Shown here in pieces: positions 12,105 to 21,727 of a stretch of 64,000 nucleotides of DNA. The position numbers and the translations under genes are program-made. The stretch spans positions 153,642 through 217,641 of the forward strand of contig NW_026516283.1 in NCBI RefSeq assembly GCF_025602895.1, in the 5' to 3' direction. This DNA comes from Polychytrium aggregatum. Taxonomy: Eukaryota; Chytridiomycota; Chytridiomycetes; Polychytriales. The notes beneath the pieces were generated by a model. That model was given only the letters and a program-made list of their open reading frames with translations. It was not told the DNA's origin and did not search any database. The number at the start of each line of letters is the position of its first letter. Within the stretch, counting starts at the first letter, position 1.

Positions 12105-15100
12105 TCATGCGTTGCCGCCGAGATTGAGAACGTACACCCACCCGTGATCCGAGCCCTCAGCACCGCCAGAGCTCCGGCCGGTGTCGTCTCCTGCTTTTGC
12201 GCCAAGCATCTTCATGCGCTGGTTCGACGGCAAGCCGACCCTTGGAATCGAAACGATGGTATCGTGTCTTGGGATAGACTGGACATGTGCCGTCGAGAGT
12301 GAGGCCGATGCCGTGGCCGAGGAAGAGGGATCGTCACCGAGGTTCTCGAGAATCGAGGCTGCCAAGTCATATCCCTGCTTGGCCGACTTTCGATACCACT
12401 GGATGGCTTCAGCCGAGTCCTGGTGGACGCCGGCGCCGACGTGGTAGCAGAGCCCAAGTTCGAACTGGCCCCACGGACTCCCGTTCTCCGCCGACCGGAG
12501 ATACCACGACACTGCCTTTTGGTAGTCGCAGCGAACTCCGTCGCCATAAAAGTAGCATTCGGCCGTCCAGGCTTGCGCCGTAGCATCTCCTTGGCCCGCC
12601 TGCTCTTCGAACAGCGCCGCGGCTTGTCTCAGGTCTTCAGCGACCCCGATTCCGTGGTAGAAGCACAGCCCCAGCAGAAGCTTGCAAAAGGGATCCGTCG
12701 CAGAGCCCTGTTCGCACCACCGATGGAACTCGATGTGCTGTGCAGAGTTGCCGGCGACACTGTCGAGGGACTGCTCGATCTGGAGCGCCTTGAACCAGTC
12801 TCGCTCCGTTCCACGGCCGGTGATATAGCACAGCTGCACCAAAAGCCCGGCGAAAGCCCCGATGGCGGCACCCGCCGAGAGCAGGTAGGTGTCGTGCCAG
12901 TACTCGAACGCTTCTTCGTCTCGTTGGTCGACGGCAATGCCCAGATGGCGCAGCCAGCCCATTTGGTAGCCGCCGTCGCTGTGTCCCTCGTCGGCCCCTC
13001 GTTGGAAGAGCTTGGCAGCCTTGATCCAGCTCGGATCCGTCAGGGGCTTGCCCTCGGTCAGGAGCTTGCCGACTCGGACACAGACATCGGCGCTGTTCTC
13101 CTCGATGCCCCAGCCGTACCAGGTCGAGGCTCTGCTGTTGTCGTCAGAGGACTCGAAATCGACCACCGCCTGGATGATGTCGTCGATGCAGGTGGCGTCC
13201 GAGGCAGCTCCGAATCCTCGGTACGAGCAGACGTCGGTGAGGTACTTGCATAGAGGATCGAGGGGCGAGCCGAGGAGGCAGAGCTTGTAGAACGTTGTTG
13301 CAGCCGCTGTCATCGAGGCCGGAACCTGCCATCCCTGCAGGCTCTCTTTGCCAATCGAAAACTCGCTGGTCGTGCTTTCATGCATGAGCTGGAGACCCTT
13401 GTGCCTATCTTTCTCCACTCCGCGTCCCAGGAACCGGAGCCACCCAAGCATCAGAGTGGCGATCGGCTTCAGCACAGGGTCGTTGCTGCGGGTGTATACA
13501 TCTTCCCAATGCACATAGGCGTCAACGTCGCTCTGATCGAGTCCGAGGCCGACCAGGCGCAACCATCCCATTTGGAAGCTGGCTTCGATGCTGCCGGCGT
13601 CGGCACTTTGCCTGTAAAGCTGGGCAGCCAAAACCCAGCACGGATCCGTGACCGCCTTGCTATCCGTGATGCGCTGGGCAGCCCGGAGGCAAGCGTCGGC
13701 GTCGTTCTTGATCACCTTGACAACAATCGGCCGTGGAATGCGATAGACGGAGCAGAGATCCTGGAACGCGGAGCCAGCGACAATGTCAGCTACGGCATCG
13801 TCCAGTTGGCTCAGAGATAGCTCTGAGCGATAGCCGAGTCCCGCTGGACAGATTCCGGCTTGCGAGATTGCGGCTATGGATGGCCGAGTGGATTTGAATG
13901 GCTCGAGCGATGCCAGGATCTCGCTGAACTTGGGTCGCTGTGCCGGATCCTGGTGCCAGCAGCGCTCGATCAGAGACCACAGGCTGTCTGGGATTCCGTC
14001 GAGCCGCTGCGGGCGAGATCCGCGGCATACTTGGCGCTCGACTGCCGCAGGCCGCAGTTCCTGGCCATCCCGTGCGAGCCATACGCTCCTGCCATCATTG
14101 AGGACCTCGTAGAGCACGATGGCAAAGGCATAGATGTCCGTCGCGTAGGATGATCCCACGGCGTGCTCGTCGTCGAGCATCTCTGGCGCCATGTAGTCGA
14201 GGGTGCCACCCTGGACAGAGTCCGTGCAGGCGGCCCGGCTCGAGGCGGATGTGTGCTTGGTGCGAGACATTCCAAAGTCGGTGATGACGGCATTGAAGCT
14301 GGTGTCGATGAGGATGTTCAGTGGCTTGAGGTCGCCGTGGACGACGCCGCTGCCGTGGAGGTAACTCATGCCCGAGGCCACTTGGTACACCAGCCTGAGC
14401 TTGTCTTCCAGCGAGCGGGTGGTGCGGCCCGCGACGTAGTGGCGGAGCGTTCCGTTCGGCATGAACGGAGAGACCATGAAGGGCTTCTCGGCCGTATCGC
14501 ATGCTCCGCTGAGCGGCAGGACATGCGGGTGGCCGAGGCGGTGCCAGATCCCGATTTCTCGGCGAAAGTCGCCGATTTCCTTCTCGCCACAGTGGACCAG
14601 GATCTGCTTGACGGCCACATCAGAGCCATAGTACGATGTCTTGTAGACTTGGCCAAAACCGCCGCTGGCGATCGGATGCAGCGGGAACTTGCCGATTGCA
14701 CTCCGGGGGATGCGCCATGCCTCTCTCTTCATCGAACGGGCGACGGCTGACTGGCTCTGCAGCAGCTCGAGGAGCGGAGCGACGGTGCCGTCGACCAGCT
14801 GCCTGGGCAGCGAGGGATCGTCGACGAGCTGGAAGAGCGAGGCGGTGCACTCACGGACATGCCACTCGGGCAGATCCAGCCGAATGCCGACATGGTCGAG
14901 GGCGGTGGCGTCGTGCTGTTTGAGGAGCTGGGCAATACGGTCGAGGTCCTCCCGTTCGCGGGTTTCGTCGGCAAGAACGGCCTGCTGAAGGGCATCCTGT
15001 GTTGGCTTGTGCGGGCAGTCGACAGAAAGAGCGCCAGAGGCACTGGTCCAGAGAGCATCCAGATCGCCGCAGAGCCGCACGATGCGCTTCCGGAGCCTCT

Positions 15101-15416
15101 GTCCCTTGAAGATCCCGAGCGTCCGGGGCTGGGCGTCGACCTCGGTGGCGAACTCGGAGGCCGTGGTGAAAAAGAGGCGGATGCGATCGAGATGGTCGGC
15201 TGCAGCCGGGGAATCCAGCGGCGACAAAGCAAGGGCTTGGAAGACCGCCAGGGCCGAGTTGGCAAAGAACGTCCAGGTTCGTCTTCCCTCGGGGATGGAC
15301 TCGACAACGACGAAAAGGCCGAGGGCAGTTTGCAGCAGTTCGCCGAGCGGACCGTCGGTGCTGCACCGGATGAGACTGGTCGTGCTGGCAACAACTGCGG
15401 TTATATCAAGAAGCAT
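12105..15416 (-). CDS. TKL-like protein kinase with C-terminal Sel1 repeats
   Basis: One uninterrupted frame of about 1,103 residues. The start chosen is MLLDITAVVAS at 15416, because the frame upstream runs through a dispersed repeat. Residues 1-235 are an all-helical region. The kinase domain spans about 245-515: glycine loop IASGGFGQVYK, lysine in DVAVKQI, HGDLKPLNIL catalytic loop, ITDFGMS, TLDYMAPEML, and RCWHQDPAQRPKF. The GDLKP loop and overall pattern fit tyrosine-kinase-like (TKL) Ser/Thr kinases. Residues about 560-1040 contain Sel1-type alpha-solenoid repeats (GQFELGLCYHVGAGVHQDSAEAIQWYRKSA and relatives; FQMGWLRLVGLG). Catalytic residues look intact. Substrate and pathway cannot be read from sequence. 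The gene appears intronless, unlike its neighbours. Confidence 0.88.
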   Translation of the reverse strand: MLLDITAVVASTTSLIRCSTDGPLGELLQTALGLFVVVESIPEGRRTWTFFANSALAVFQALALSPLDSPAAADHLDRIRLFFTTASEFATEVDAQPRTLGIFKGQRLRKRIVRLCGDLDALWTSASGALSVDCPHKPTQDALQQAVLADETREREDLDRIAQLLKQHDATALDHVGIRLDLPEWHVRECTASLFQLVDDPSLPRQLVDGTVAPLLELLQSQSAVARSMKREAWRIPRSAIGKFPLHPIASGGFGQVYKTSYYGSDVAVKQILVHCGEKEIGDFRREIGIWHRLGHPHVLPLSGACDTAEKPFMVSPFMPNGTLRHYVAGRTTRSLEDKLRLVYQVASGMSYLHGSGVVHGDLKPLNILIDTSFNAVITDFGMSRTKHTSASSRAACTDSVQGGTLDYMAPEMLDDEHAVGSSYATDIYAFAIVLYEVLNDGRSVWLARDGQELRPAAVERQVCRGSRPQRLDGIPDSLWSLIERCWHQDPAQRPKFSEILASLEPFKSTRPSIAAISQAGICPAGLGYRSELSLSQLDDAVADIVAGSAFQDLCSVYRIPRPIVVKVIKNDADACLRAAQRITDSKAVTDPCWVLAAQLYRQSADAGSIEASFQMGWLRLVGLGLDQSDVDAYVHWEDVYTRSNDPVLKPIATLMLGWLRFLGRGVEKDRHKGLQLMHESTTSEFSIGKESLQGWQVPASMTAAATTFYKLCLLGSPLDPLCKYLTDVCSYRGFGAASDATCIDDIIQAVVDFESSDDNSRASTWYGWGIEENSADVCVRVGKLLTEGKPLTDPSWIKAAKLFQRGADEGHSDGGYQMGWLRHLGIAVDQRDEEAFEYWHDTYLLSAGAAIGAFAGLLVQLCYITGRGTERDWFKALQIEQSLDSVAGNSAQHIEFHRWCEQGSATDPFCKLLLGLCFYHGIGVAEDLRQAAALFEEQAGQGDATAQAWTAECYFYGDGVRCDYQKAVSWYLRSAENGSPWGQFELGLCYHVGAGVHQDSAEAIQWYRKSAKQGYDLAASILENLGDDPSSSATASASLSTAHVQSIPRHDTIVSIPRVGLPSNQRMKMLGAKAGDDTGRSSGGAEGSDHGWVYVLNLGGNA

Positions 15417-15553
15417 TGAGGCTGGATGGGAGGATGGACGGGAGGATGGATGGATGGATGGACGAGCGGGGAGAGACGAGCAGGGAGAGACGAATATGAC
15501 GGATGTCACTGGCGTGACCAGCCACATCACCGCCACATACCCTCGGTTCCCCA

Positions 15554-15850
15554 CACCATGTGAGTCTGTCCAGCAAGTCGAGCGAATGCTCCACACTCTC
15601 GTCAAGATGCCAATGCCTCGCGGAACGTGATCTCGGTGCGTCAGTCGATCGTTTGCAGGGGGTCGAGCGGATGTATTCAAGATCTCATTCTCAAAGCAAC
15701 AACAACACTTTGATTGCCAACCGAGTCGGCCATCAATCCGTGGTCGAGACCATGCGGCCTGTAGATCATTGGGCTCGAGGTCGTGGTGGCTGCGATGGGA
15801 TTTGGACTGGCTCGCAACCGGCTCTGTTCCGCTCTGTTTCTGCAGCGGTC
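15554..15850. repeat. Dispersed repeat, copy B (full length)
   Basis: About 300 bp nearly identical to 33044-33295, beginning CACCATGTGAGTCTGTCCA and extending past GGGCTCGAGGTCGTGGTGGC. It also carries the 3' segment shared with copy A (to TTTCTGCAG). It lies just upstream of the kinase gene. No terminal inverted repeat, poly-A tail or clear target duplication is visible. Confidence 0.85.
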
Positions 15851-15988
15851 CCATAAATTCGCCGATTGACGAGTATGAGCTATCGATGAGCTTAACCATA
15901 GATGAGCATTCTTCTACCAAATTGCCGCCTGAGGCTCGGACACCGTTCATTCCGTGCCATCTTGACAGGTTTGGGACGAGCCTGGATG

Positions 15989-17477
15989 CTAGCACATGTT
16001 GGACTTGTCTATAGGGTATGTCTGGTCGACATAGAGCTGCGAGTTGGTAATCTCAAACTTGGCGGCCCGCCGCCGGTTCCACGAATACTCATAAAAGAAG
16101 AGCACGCAGCATTTGATCCATCCACACGACGGATTGAAAGCCTGGGTGCACGGAGGGGACGAGATGCGATTAGCACCTGGCCTTCTATCGAGCAAACCCA
16201 AGGCATTCAAATTGTGCGTCTCGCCCACAGGCACAACTCCCCGCCTTCTTACCGCCTGCAGTACCACAAGCAGGAAAACAGGATTCTCCGGATCGGCTAG
16301 ATTCTGGAATCGATTGATAGTTGGAGGGATCCACGCGATGAGAAAGGCCACCATGTACAGAGAGGAGCATATAGAGTAGTGCTTCATCCCAGAGCTCATG
16401 TGTTCGCCATCGTTGCCAATATATGCCTCGTAGACATCGTTATAGCCATGCCCGATAGACGACGGTGTGGCCGCCGGGACAGGATCCGACGAGGTATCGT
16501 GTCGCCCTGAATAGAGCATCAGTCCGACGACAATGTAGATATGGAGGTTGATGATGATGATCAGCCACAGGCCGCCGTAGAGGAATATGATTCTGTAATC
16601 CGTATATGCGGAGCTAATCCAGCACCACAGCGTTGCCGACTAGTTGAAGACAAAGCAGCAAGCGCGAGCGGCGGATCGGGAGGGGGTATTGGGTTAGCAG
16701 TCCTGGCGCTGTGTGATATTGCGGTTCGGGCCGAAATGTTGCATGCCATCTGCTGTTGGCAAGGAGCTTGCGCCGATACTTGCCCCATATATCGGCGTGC
16801 CGCGCGGTGATCCAGCCAACAAAAGTCCAAGAGACGTCGCCAAAGGCGCCATCCAGGACGCAAGATGATCTAAGCGGAAATGCATGTTTGGTAAGCGATG
16901 TTATGCAAATGTGCAAGCAAACCGAGCCCGACTGTCGGGATGTGCGATGAATCGTACAATAATTTTCGCTCCGTCGGAGCGCCTCGATGGGCGTGTTCAA
17001 GAATATCACCCGGTAGGACTGGATTCCCAGGCACAGCAGCAGATATGTCCCCGCCGAAGAGGAAAATTGAATCAGCGATGCTTGAATATGACAAGGAATC
17101 GCTGTGGATGTGAGCATGCCTATTGGGATGCTATGAAATCGGAAAGATAGTGATAAGCTTAATCGGCTGTGCCGAGACGCATCGATGCCCCAAATGCTTT
17201 GTCCCCGCCGTCACTCGTCATCGTCGGGATACCTCCTCCCGCCCTCAGGCCAAGCACGAGACCGAGCGCCGACGTACTTTCCGACTGCCATATTGAGGCA
17301 GCACACCAGATCGCATGCGATGACGAAAAACCCAAAGCGATGAAGCGAGCGGTTCATGATCGTCTTCCACCGCATAGCGATGAATACCAGCGTGCATGAG
17401 CACGCGATGACCGAGAGGCTTCCGGACACAACGGCGACGCCTTGGAACACAGCGAGCTGGTCGTTGGTGAAGGCCAT
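15989..17477 (-). CDS. Seven-helix receptor (GPCR-like, cAMP-receptor/Git3-type appearance)
   Basis: Several minus-strand exons encode successive membrane helices. Exon 1, from the ATG at 17477 to about 17233, has MAFTNDQLAVFQGVAVVSG, then HRFGFFVIACDLVCCLNMAVG. A middle exon near 16700-16880 has CVLDGAFGDVSWTFVGWI. A further exon near 16620-16450 has RIIFLYGGLWLIIIINLHIY. The last helices lie in 16390-15989 (YMVAFLIAWIPPTINR; ENPVFLLVVLQA). An intron at about 16260-16150 joins the latter to AFNPSCGWIKCCVLFFYEYSW, followed by a short tail ending DKSNMC. The helix order fits family receptors that signal through heterotrimeric G proteins at the plasma membrane. Middle exon borders are uncertain and the ligand is unknown. 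Confidence 0.6.
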
Positions 17478-17970
17478 GGTATCCAAGCGGTAGGCAGTGA
17501 TGCGTAAGTCCACGGATTGCTGGGCGTGGGAGCCTGGCTCGGGAGCCTCGAGCGTTTGGGATAAAGTGGCTTCGTCCGGCCGGCTGCTCTTGAGGGAGCA
17601 TCGGTGGCATGCGTCATCTCCTTTGGGCAAGTGCTGCTGTAGCAAGTGCTGCTGTGGCAGGTGAGGCGACCGAGCAGGTCCGGCAATTCTCCGTGACGAG
17701 TATCACCCAATCACGGTCACGTTCGACATCGGAAGGGATCAGGGCCTTCTCATGACGCAGACCGAGTCCCTAAGCACTTCGCTTGAGATCGAGAAACAGC
17801 TTTATTCCATACTCTAAATGGAGCCAGAGTGTTCGGTTTCGTTACGGATGGGATCACGCATATCGATCTTCTGCAAGGGTAATGCTCGCAGTCCCGTCCC
17901 AAGGCAGCCCCGGCCGTTCCAGCACCGACATCGCAACTGCGTTCTTTAACATGTTGCTCCGCGACCGATC

Positions 17971-20900
17971 TCAGTTGCTCGGGCCCAGTTCATTCTTTTG
18001 AATCTGTCTGGACGACCAGTGTGCATTGCCGCAAATAAAGTCTGGTCGGACGATCTTTGCTCGTTTCACCAGCCAGTCGCCACAATCGATGCGGACAACA
18101 ATGCCTTCGATGCGGGTATTGAGGGCAAAGCCTGACTGGCGGTTAAGGTATGTCAGCAAATCCCGAGAGAGCTCCTGCGGAGAGAGCGTGGAGTGGCTGA
18201 ACGAGTCGAGTACAGGCGCTGTCTGCAGTGTGGTGTTGCTCAAAGCCCGATGAAACATGTCTCTTGAATAGAACGTGCCGGCATCCACGTCGTAAATGTC
18301 AAAGGCGATGAAGTAGTCTGGCAGATTGAGATAGTGGATCGAATGCTTGGCATACATCCATTCGCCAAAGAGGATCAGATTGGCGCTGGACAGGATCTTG
18401 CGCAGCGAGTGCTCGTGCTGGAACATCCAGTTCCGGAGCTCCTTGAACTGTGGATGTGACTTGGAGTTGACGTAGTGGGACCGGTTCTGGCACTCGATTT
18501 CTCCCGTGGTCGGGCTGATCCGGAATCCGAGATTTGCGCCGTCGACCTTTTCTTCGATCGTGAGAACCTCGGAATGTGACAGCGTGAGAAACTGTGCCAT
18601 ACTCCTTGGATCCATGACAATGTCGTCGCAAGCCACTGAGCCGGCACCAAGGTTCACCAGATGCTCGGTTCGGGGGAATTTGACAAAATTCTCCAGCCGA
18701 TGCGATCCGTTGATGCTGGACACAGGGGTATTAGTGTCCTCTGTCGAGTCCTGGCCCGCCAATCCAGCGCTACCCGGCAGCGAGGCAGACTGGGACCAGC
18801 GTTGCACCAGATCTTCGACATCGGCAAACGACTTGACAACTGCCATTGTGGAAAACCCCTCACTGAGGGAGGGTGCGACGAGGGTGCTCTGGAAATGGCC
18901 GACTACAGTTTGCGCTTGATGTGGCTTGACTGTGGCGTGGTTCCAGCGGTGATGAATTCGGTCGATACAGACCGCACTGGAGACGTCAAAGTAGACCACA
19001 GCACTGCGTCTTGGGTTGAAGGTGAGGTCAAGCCACGCCCGGCGGTCTTCGGGGGTTGAGTTGCATCGATCGATGATCAACCGGCACTGGGCGCCGAGGC
19101 GCTTGGCATGATTCGATACTTCGCGCTCACAGGCCGATCGGCTGCCGCTTTCGTCTTGAGAGATGTGGTGCCAGTGGGGCGATGACTCGAGAAGCTTCTT
19201 CGCAAACCAAGATTTGCCGCACCCAGGGAGCCCGACGAGCACCACTAGTTCCGGGATCGCGGAAGATCCATGTACTTGGATCTGGACAGTCAGATCTGCG
19301 TCGCTGAGACCCCTCCGCTCGATGCGGAGTCCGCGGCCGACATGCTTCCAGAGCTGCGATACATACTCGTGGACAAAGCTCTCCTGTCGGTCGGTTTCGA
19401 TACTTCCGGGGCGAAGGTACCGCAGACGAGCGATCGCCATTTCGGCCGACATAATTGGTGCGGAGCCGTAGCAACATGCCGGATCTTCACAAACAACGGC
19501 ACCCGATGCTGAGCAGAGCGAGCACGGCGATGGAGGAAGCTGAGTACCATAGCGAGCGAGATAGAGGGCCAGCAGCGAGCCCGCCCGCCCCTTACCGCCA
19601 CCACAGTGAACAAGCACTCCTCCTCGATGGGGTCCGTGGATATGGGTGATAACGGTGTGGATGAACTCTTCGGCCTGAGCCAGGTGCGGCGGGTGGTAGT
19701 TTGTCGTCGGCCAAAAGTAGTTGACGACGGCTGTGCCCTCGAACCACGACACTGGGAGCGGCGTCTCTTCAGTCAAGGTTATGATATAGCGGATGCCAAT
19801 GGCCTCGAGAGCGACAATGTCGTCCCGACTCTTTGGCGTCGACATCCCGGCGAGAAACTGGGGCACGATCCAGCTGAAGAACCGAGGCAGGTGGTATGGC
19901 TCGCGGCTGCCGGCGAGGTCGACGAGGGTGCGCTCGCGCGACGCTTGAGCATCGAGGTCGAACTCTTGGCCTTGCAGATCCAGAACGATAGCAGGGAGAA
20001 GCGCAGCATAGCTGTTCTGCTCGGCACTGGTCATCTGGGACAGTCGTGTGTGTCCAAGATATGGTATTGCCTGTGGGTCAACGATGGCAAGCGAGATCCA
20101 GCCCCGAAGGGCGCAATCCTTGAGCCGAGTCACGGCATGTTCGTGGTGAGCCGAGTCTTTGGAGGAGAGAAGTGCCGCCTGGAGGAAGGCATCGAATCGA
20201 GCGGGTTAGCTTGGACGATTGCAGTACCGGCAGAGCTAGGAGCGCTACACAGGCAAATGTGCACCATGCCGAGCCAGGCATTGATGTCCAGAGCACCCCT
20301 CGCTTGGTCTACCTTCCAGAAGAACCGATTGGCGATCTGAGGCAGCTTCTGCTTGAAGAAGCAGTCGCCTGCCCGAATCCAGCCGAGGGCCTTTGCGGGG
20401 CAAGTTTCGACGAGCCACAGTGCATCTGAGATGGCGTGGCTGAGGTTCGATGACTGTGTATGAATGAAAGCCCGGCATGCCAGAACATCATAGCTCGTTT
20501 CCTCCGCAAGGCCGATTTCGTAGGCAGACTCCAGAACCCCCAGCGAGAAGTCAACGAGGCTCGCCCGGACCGAGCCGACCTTGGAGAGCGCCTTCCACGA
20601 CATCTGGACGGCGTGCACGGCGGCTTTGGCATAAGCATCTGCATCCCGGATCGACGTTCGAGCAAGGGCGGTGGAATCTTTTGCTGGGCCATCGTGGACA
20701 TCGGACGACAGGAAGCCAAGGGTAGCGTGGAAGTGCTTCCACTGGGTATAGCCAAGCTGCGACCGGATGAGCTGTCCCTGTGGCCAGCAAATGATTTTGA
20801 ACCACGTCGTCGATGCTGTAGACGAAAGAGTCGCACGTCGAGCAGCGTCAGGGCAATGTGTGAGCATCAGACACAGCAGCTTATCCGTTCGGGCGTCTGT

Positions 20901-21215
20901 CTGTCTGTCCGCTCAGGGCTCACCTCCACGAACCACCTTGCCGATGCCGAGATCGATGAGCTCGCCAGGCGCAACGTGAGCGGATTGCAGAAGCAAAGTC
21001 TCGGCGGGCTCGGGTTCAGAGGGGTCGATGAGCGTGATGTGATGCTCGCTTGATCCATCTCTGCGGATGCGGTTCTCGATGGCCGCTGGCGGGACAACCG
21101 ATTCAATGAGGCTGGGGTCAAAGAAGTCGCCGGGTAGACAAAGCGCCCATGTTCCCTTTCGACGAACAATCGCGGGCGAGGCCGTTTGGGCAAGGTCAGG
21201 AACAACAAAAGACAT
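17971..21215 (-). CDS. Multi-domain RNA repair protein: 2H phosphoesterase, TPR-like, DSP phosphatase, P-loop kinase, RNA ligase
   Basis: Exons 21215-20924, 20815-20228 and about 20156-17971 join to about 1,020 residues. Residues 55-135 have two HxT motifs (HITL near 59, HATL near 127), as in 2H phosphoesterases, which open 2',3'-cyclic phosphates. Residues about 150-320 are helical and TPR-like. A Cys-based phosphatase follows with VHCGGGKGRAGS (CX5R, Cys near 478), carrying a Cys-rich insert (SPCSLCS to DPACC). A polynucleotide-kinase-like P-loop GLPGCGKSW lies near 602, with IIDRCNSTPEDRRAW downstream. The C-terminal third is a nucleotidyl transferase: EEKVDGANLGF (lysine near 830), ILFGEWMYAKHSI, RIEGIVVRI, WLVKRAKIVRPDF, i.e. 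motifs I, III, IV and V. Together these could heal and seal broken RNA ends. The layout resembles the computationally described 'Swiss Army Knife' RNA-repair proteins. The third acceptor site is ambiguous (near 20156 or 20173). Confidence 0.9.
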
Positions 21216-21329
21216 GATTGGCGAGATGACGGATGAGGGCAGCGGTATGATGGCAACGGGGACTGGGACAGAGAGCCCGGCTCTATAAGTGGCTGCAGCA
21301 AAGTGGCTGCAGCAAAGTGGCTGAGCAGC

Positions 21330-21383
21330 GGCAGAGCAGAGGCAGAGCAGAGGCAGAGCAGAGGCAGAGCAGAGGCAGAGCAG
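21330..21383. repeat. 11-bp tandem repeat (GCAGAGCAGAG) upstream of the RNA-repair gene
   Basis: About five copies of an 11-bp unit 115-170 bp upstream of the minus-strand ATG at 21215. A TATAGAG-like string on the minus strand near 21285 lies between the repeat and the start. Confidence 0.85.
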
Positions 21384-21619
21384 CCCCTCCCCCACTCCTG
21401 CGGTCTGGATGGCGAGGGCGCATCCTGGGCTGGCTGCGGCGTTGAATGTATGCGATCTTCGGTTAGCCCAAAAGTGCCTTGGGGCCAATGGACCCAGCTC
21501 CGTGAGTTTCATCATCGGCCGCAGCCCGCCGCAGCCCGACACACCCTGACGCACCGGACTGGGCCGTGGGGTGGTGTGTGAGATTGTTTTTGGTTATGGG
21601 AATGGACGAGGGTTTGGAG

Positions 21620-21719
21620 CATGGTCACTGCATGCAAGTCGATTGGGGATTTCATTGCATATGGCTTTGCTAGACGCGGGCCATCTCATATTACGCTGAC
21701 ATGGAAGGTGTCCCGTTTG
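21620..21719 (+). mobile_element. Degenerate Fanzor/TnpB element end, next to POM152
   Basis: This stretch aligns by eye with 27580-27745: AGCATGGTCACTGCATGCAAGTCGATTGG parallels the codons for RNMIAVCRSIVE there. ATGGCTTTGCTAGACG and TGTCCCGTTT repeat the element's downstream part and right terminus. The coding part is degenerate. It ends about 9 bp from the POM152 stop codon. Confidence 0.5.
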
Positions 21720-21727
21720 CTGATGTG

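Noticed and set aside
15417-15995. Upstream extension of the kinase reading frame
   Set aside because: The extra 193 residues are encoded mostly by the dispersed repeat and flanking low-complexity DNA; the frame is open by chance and a good ATG exists at 15416.
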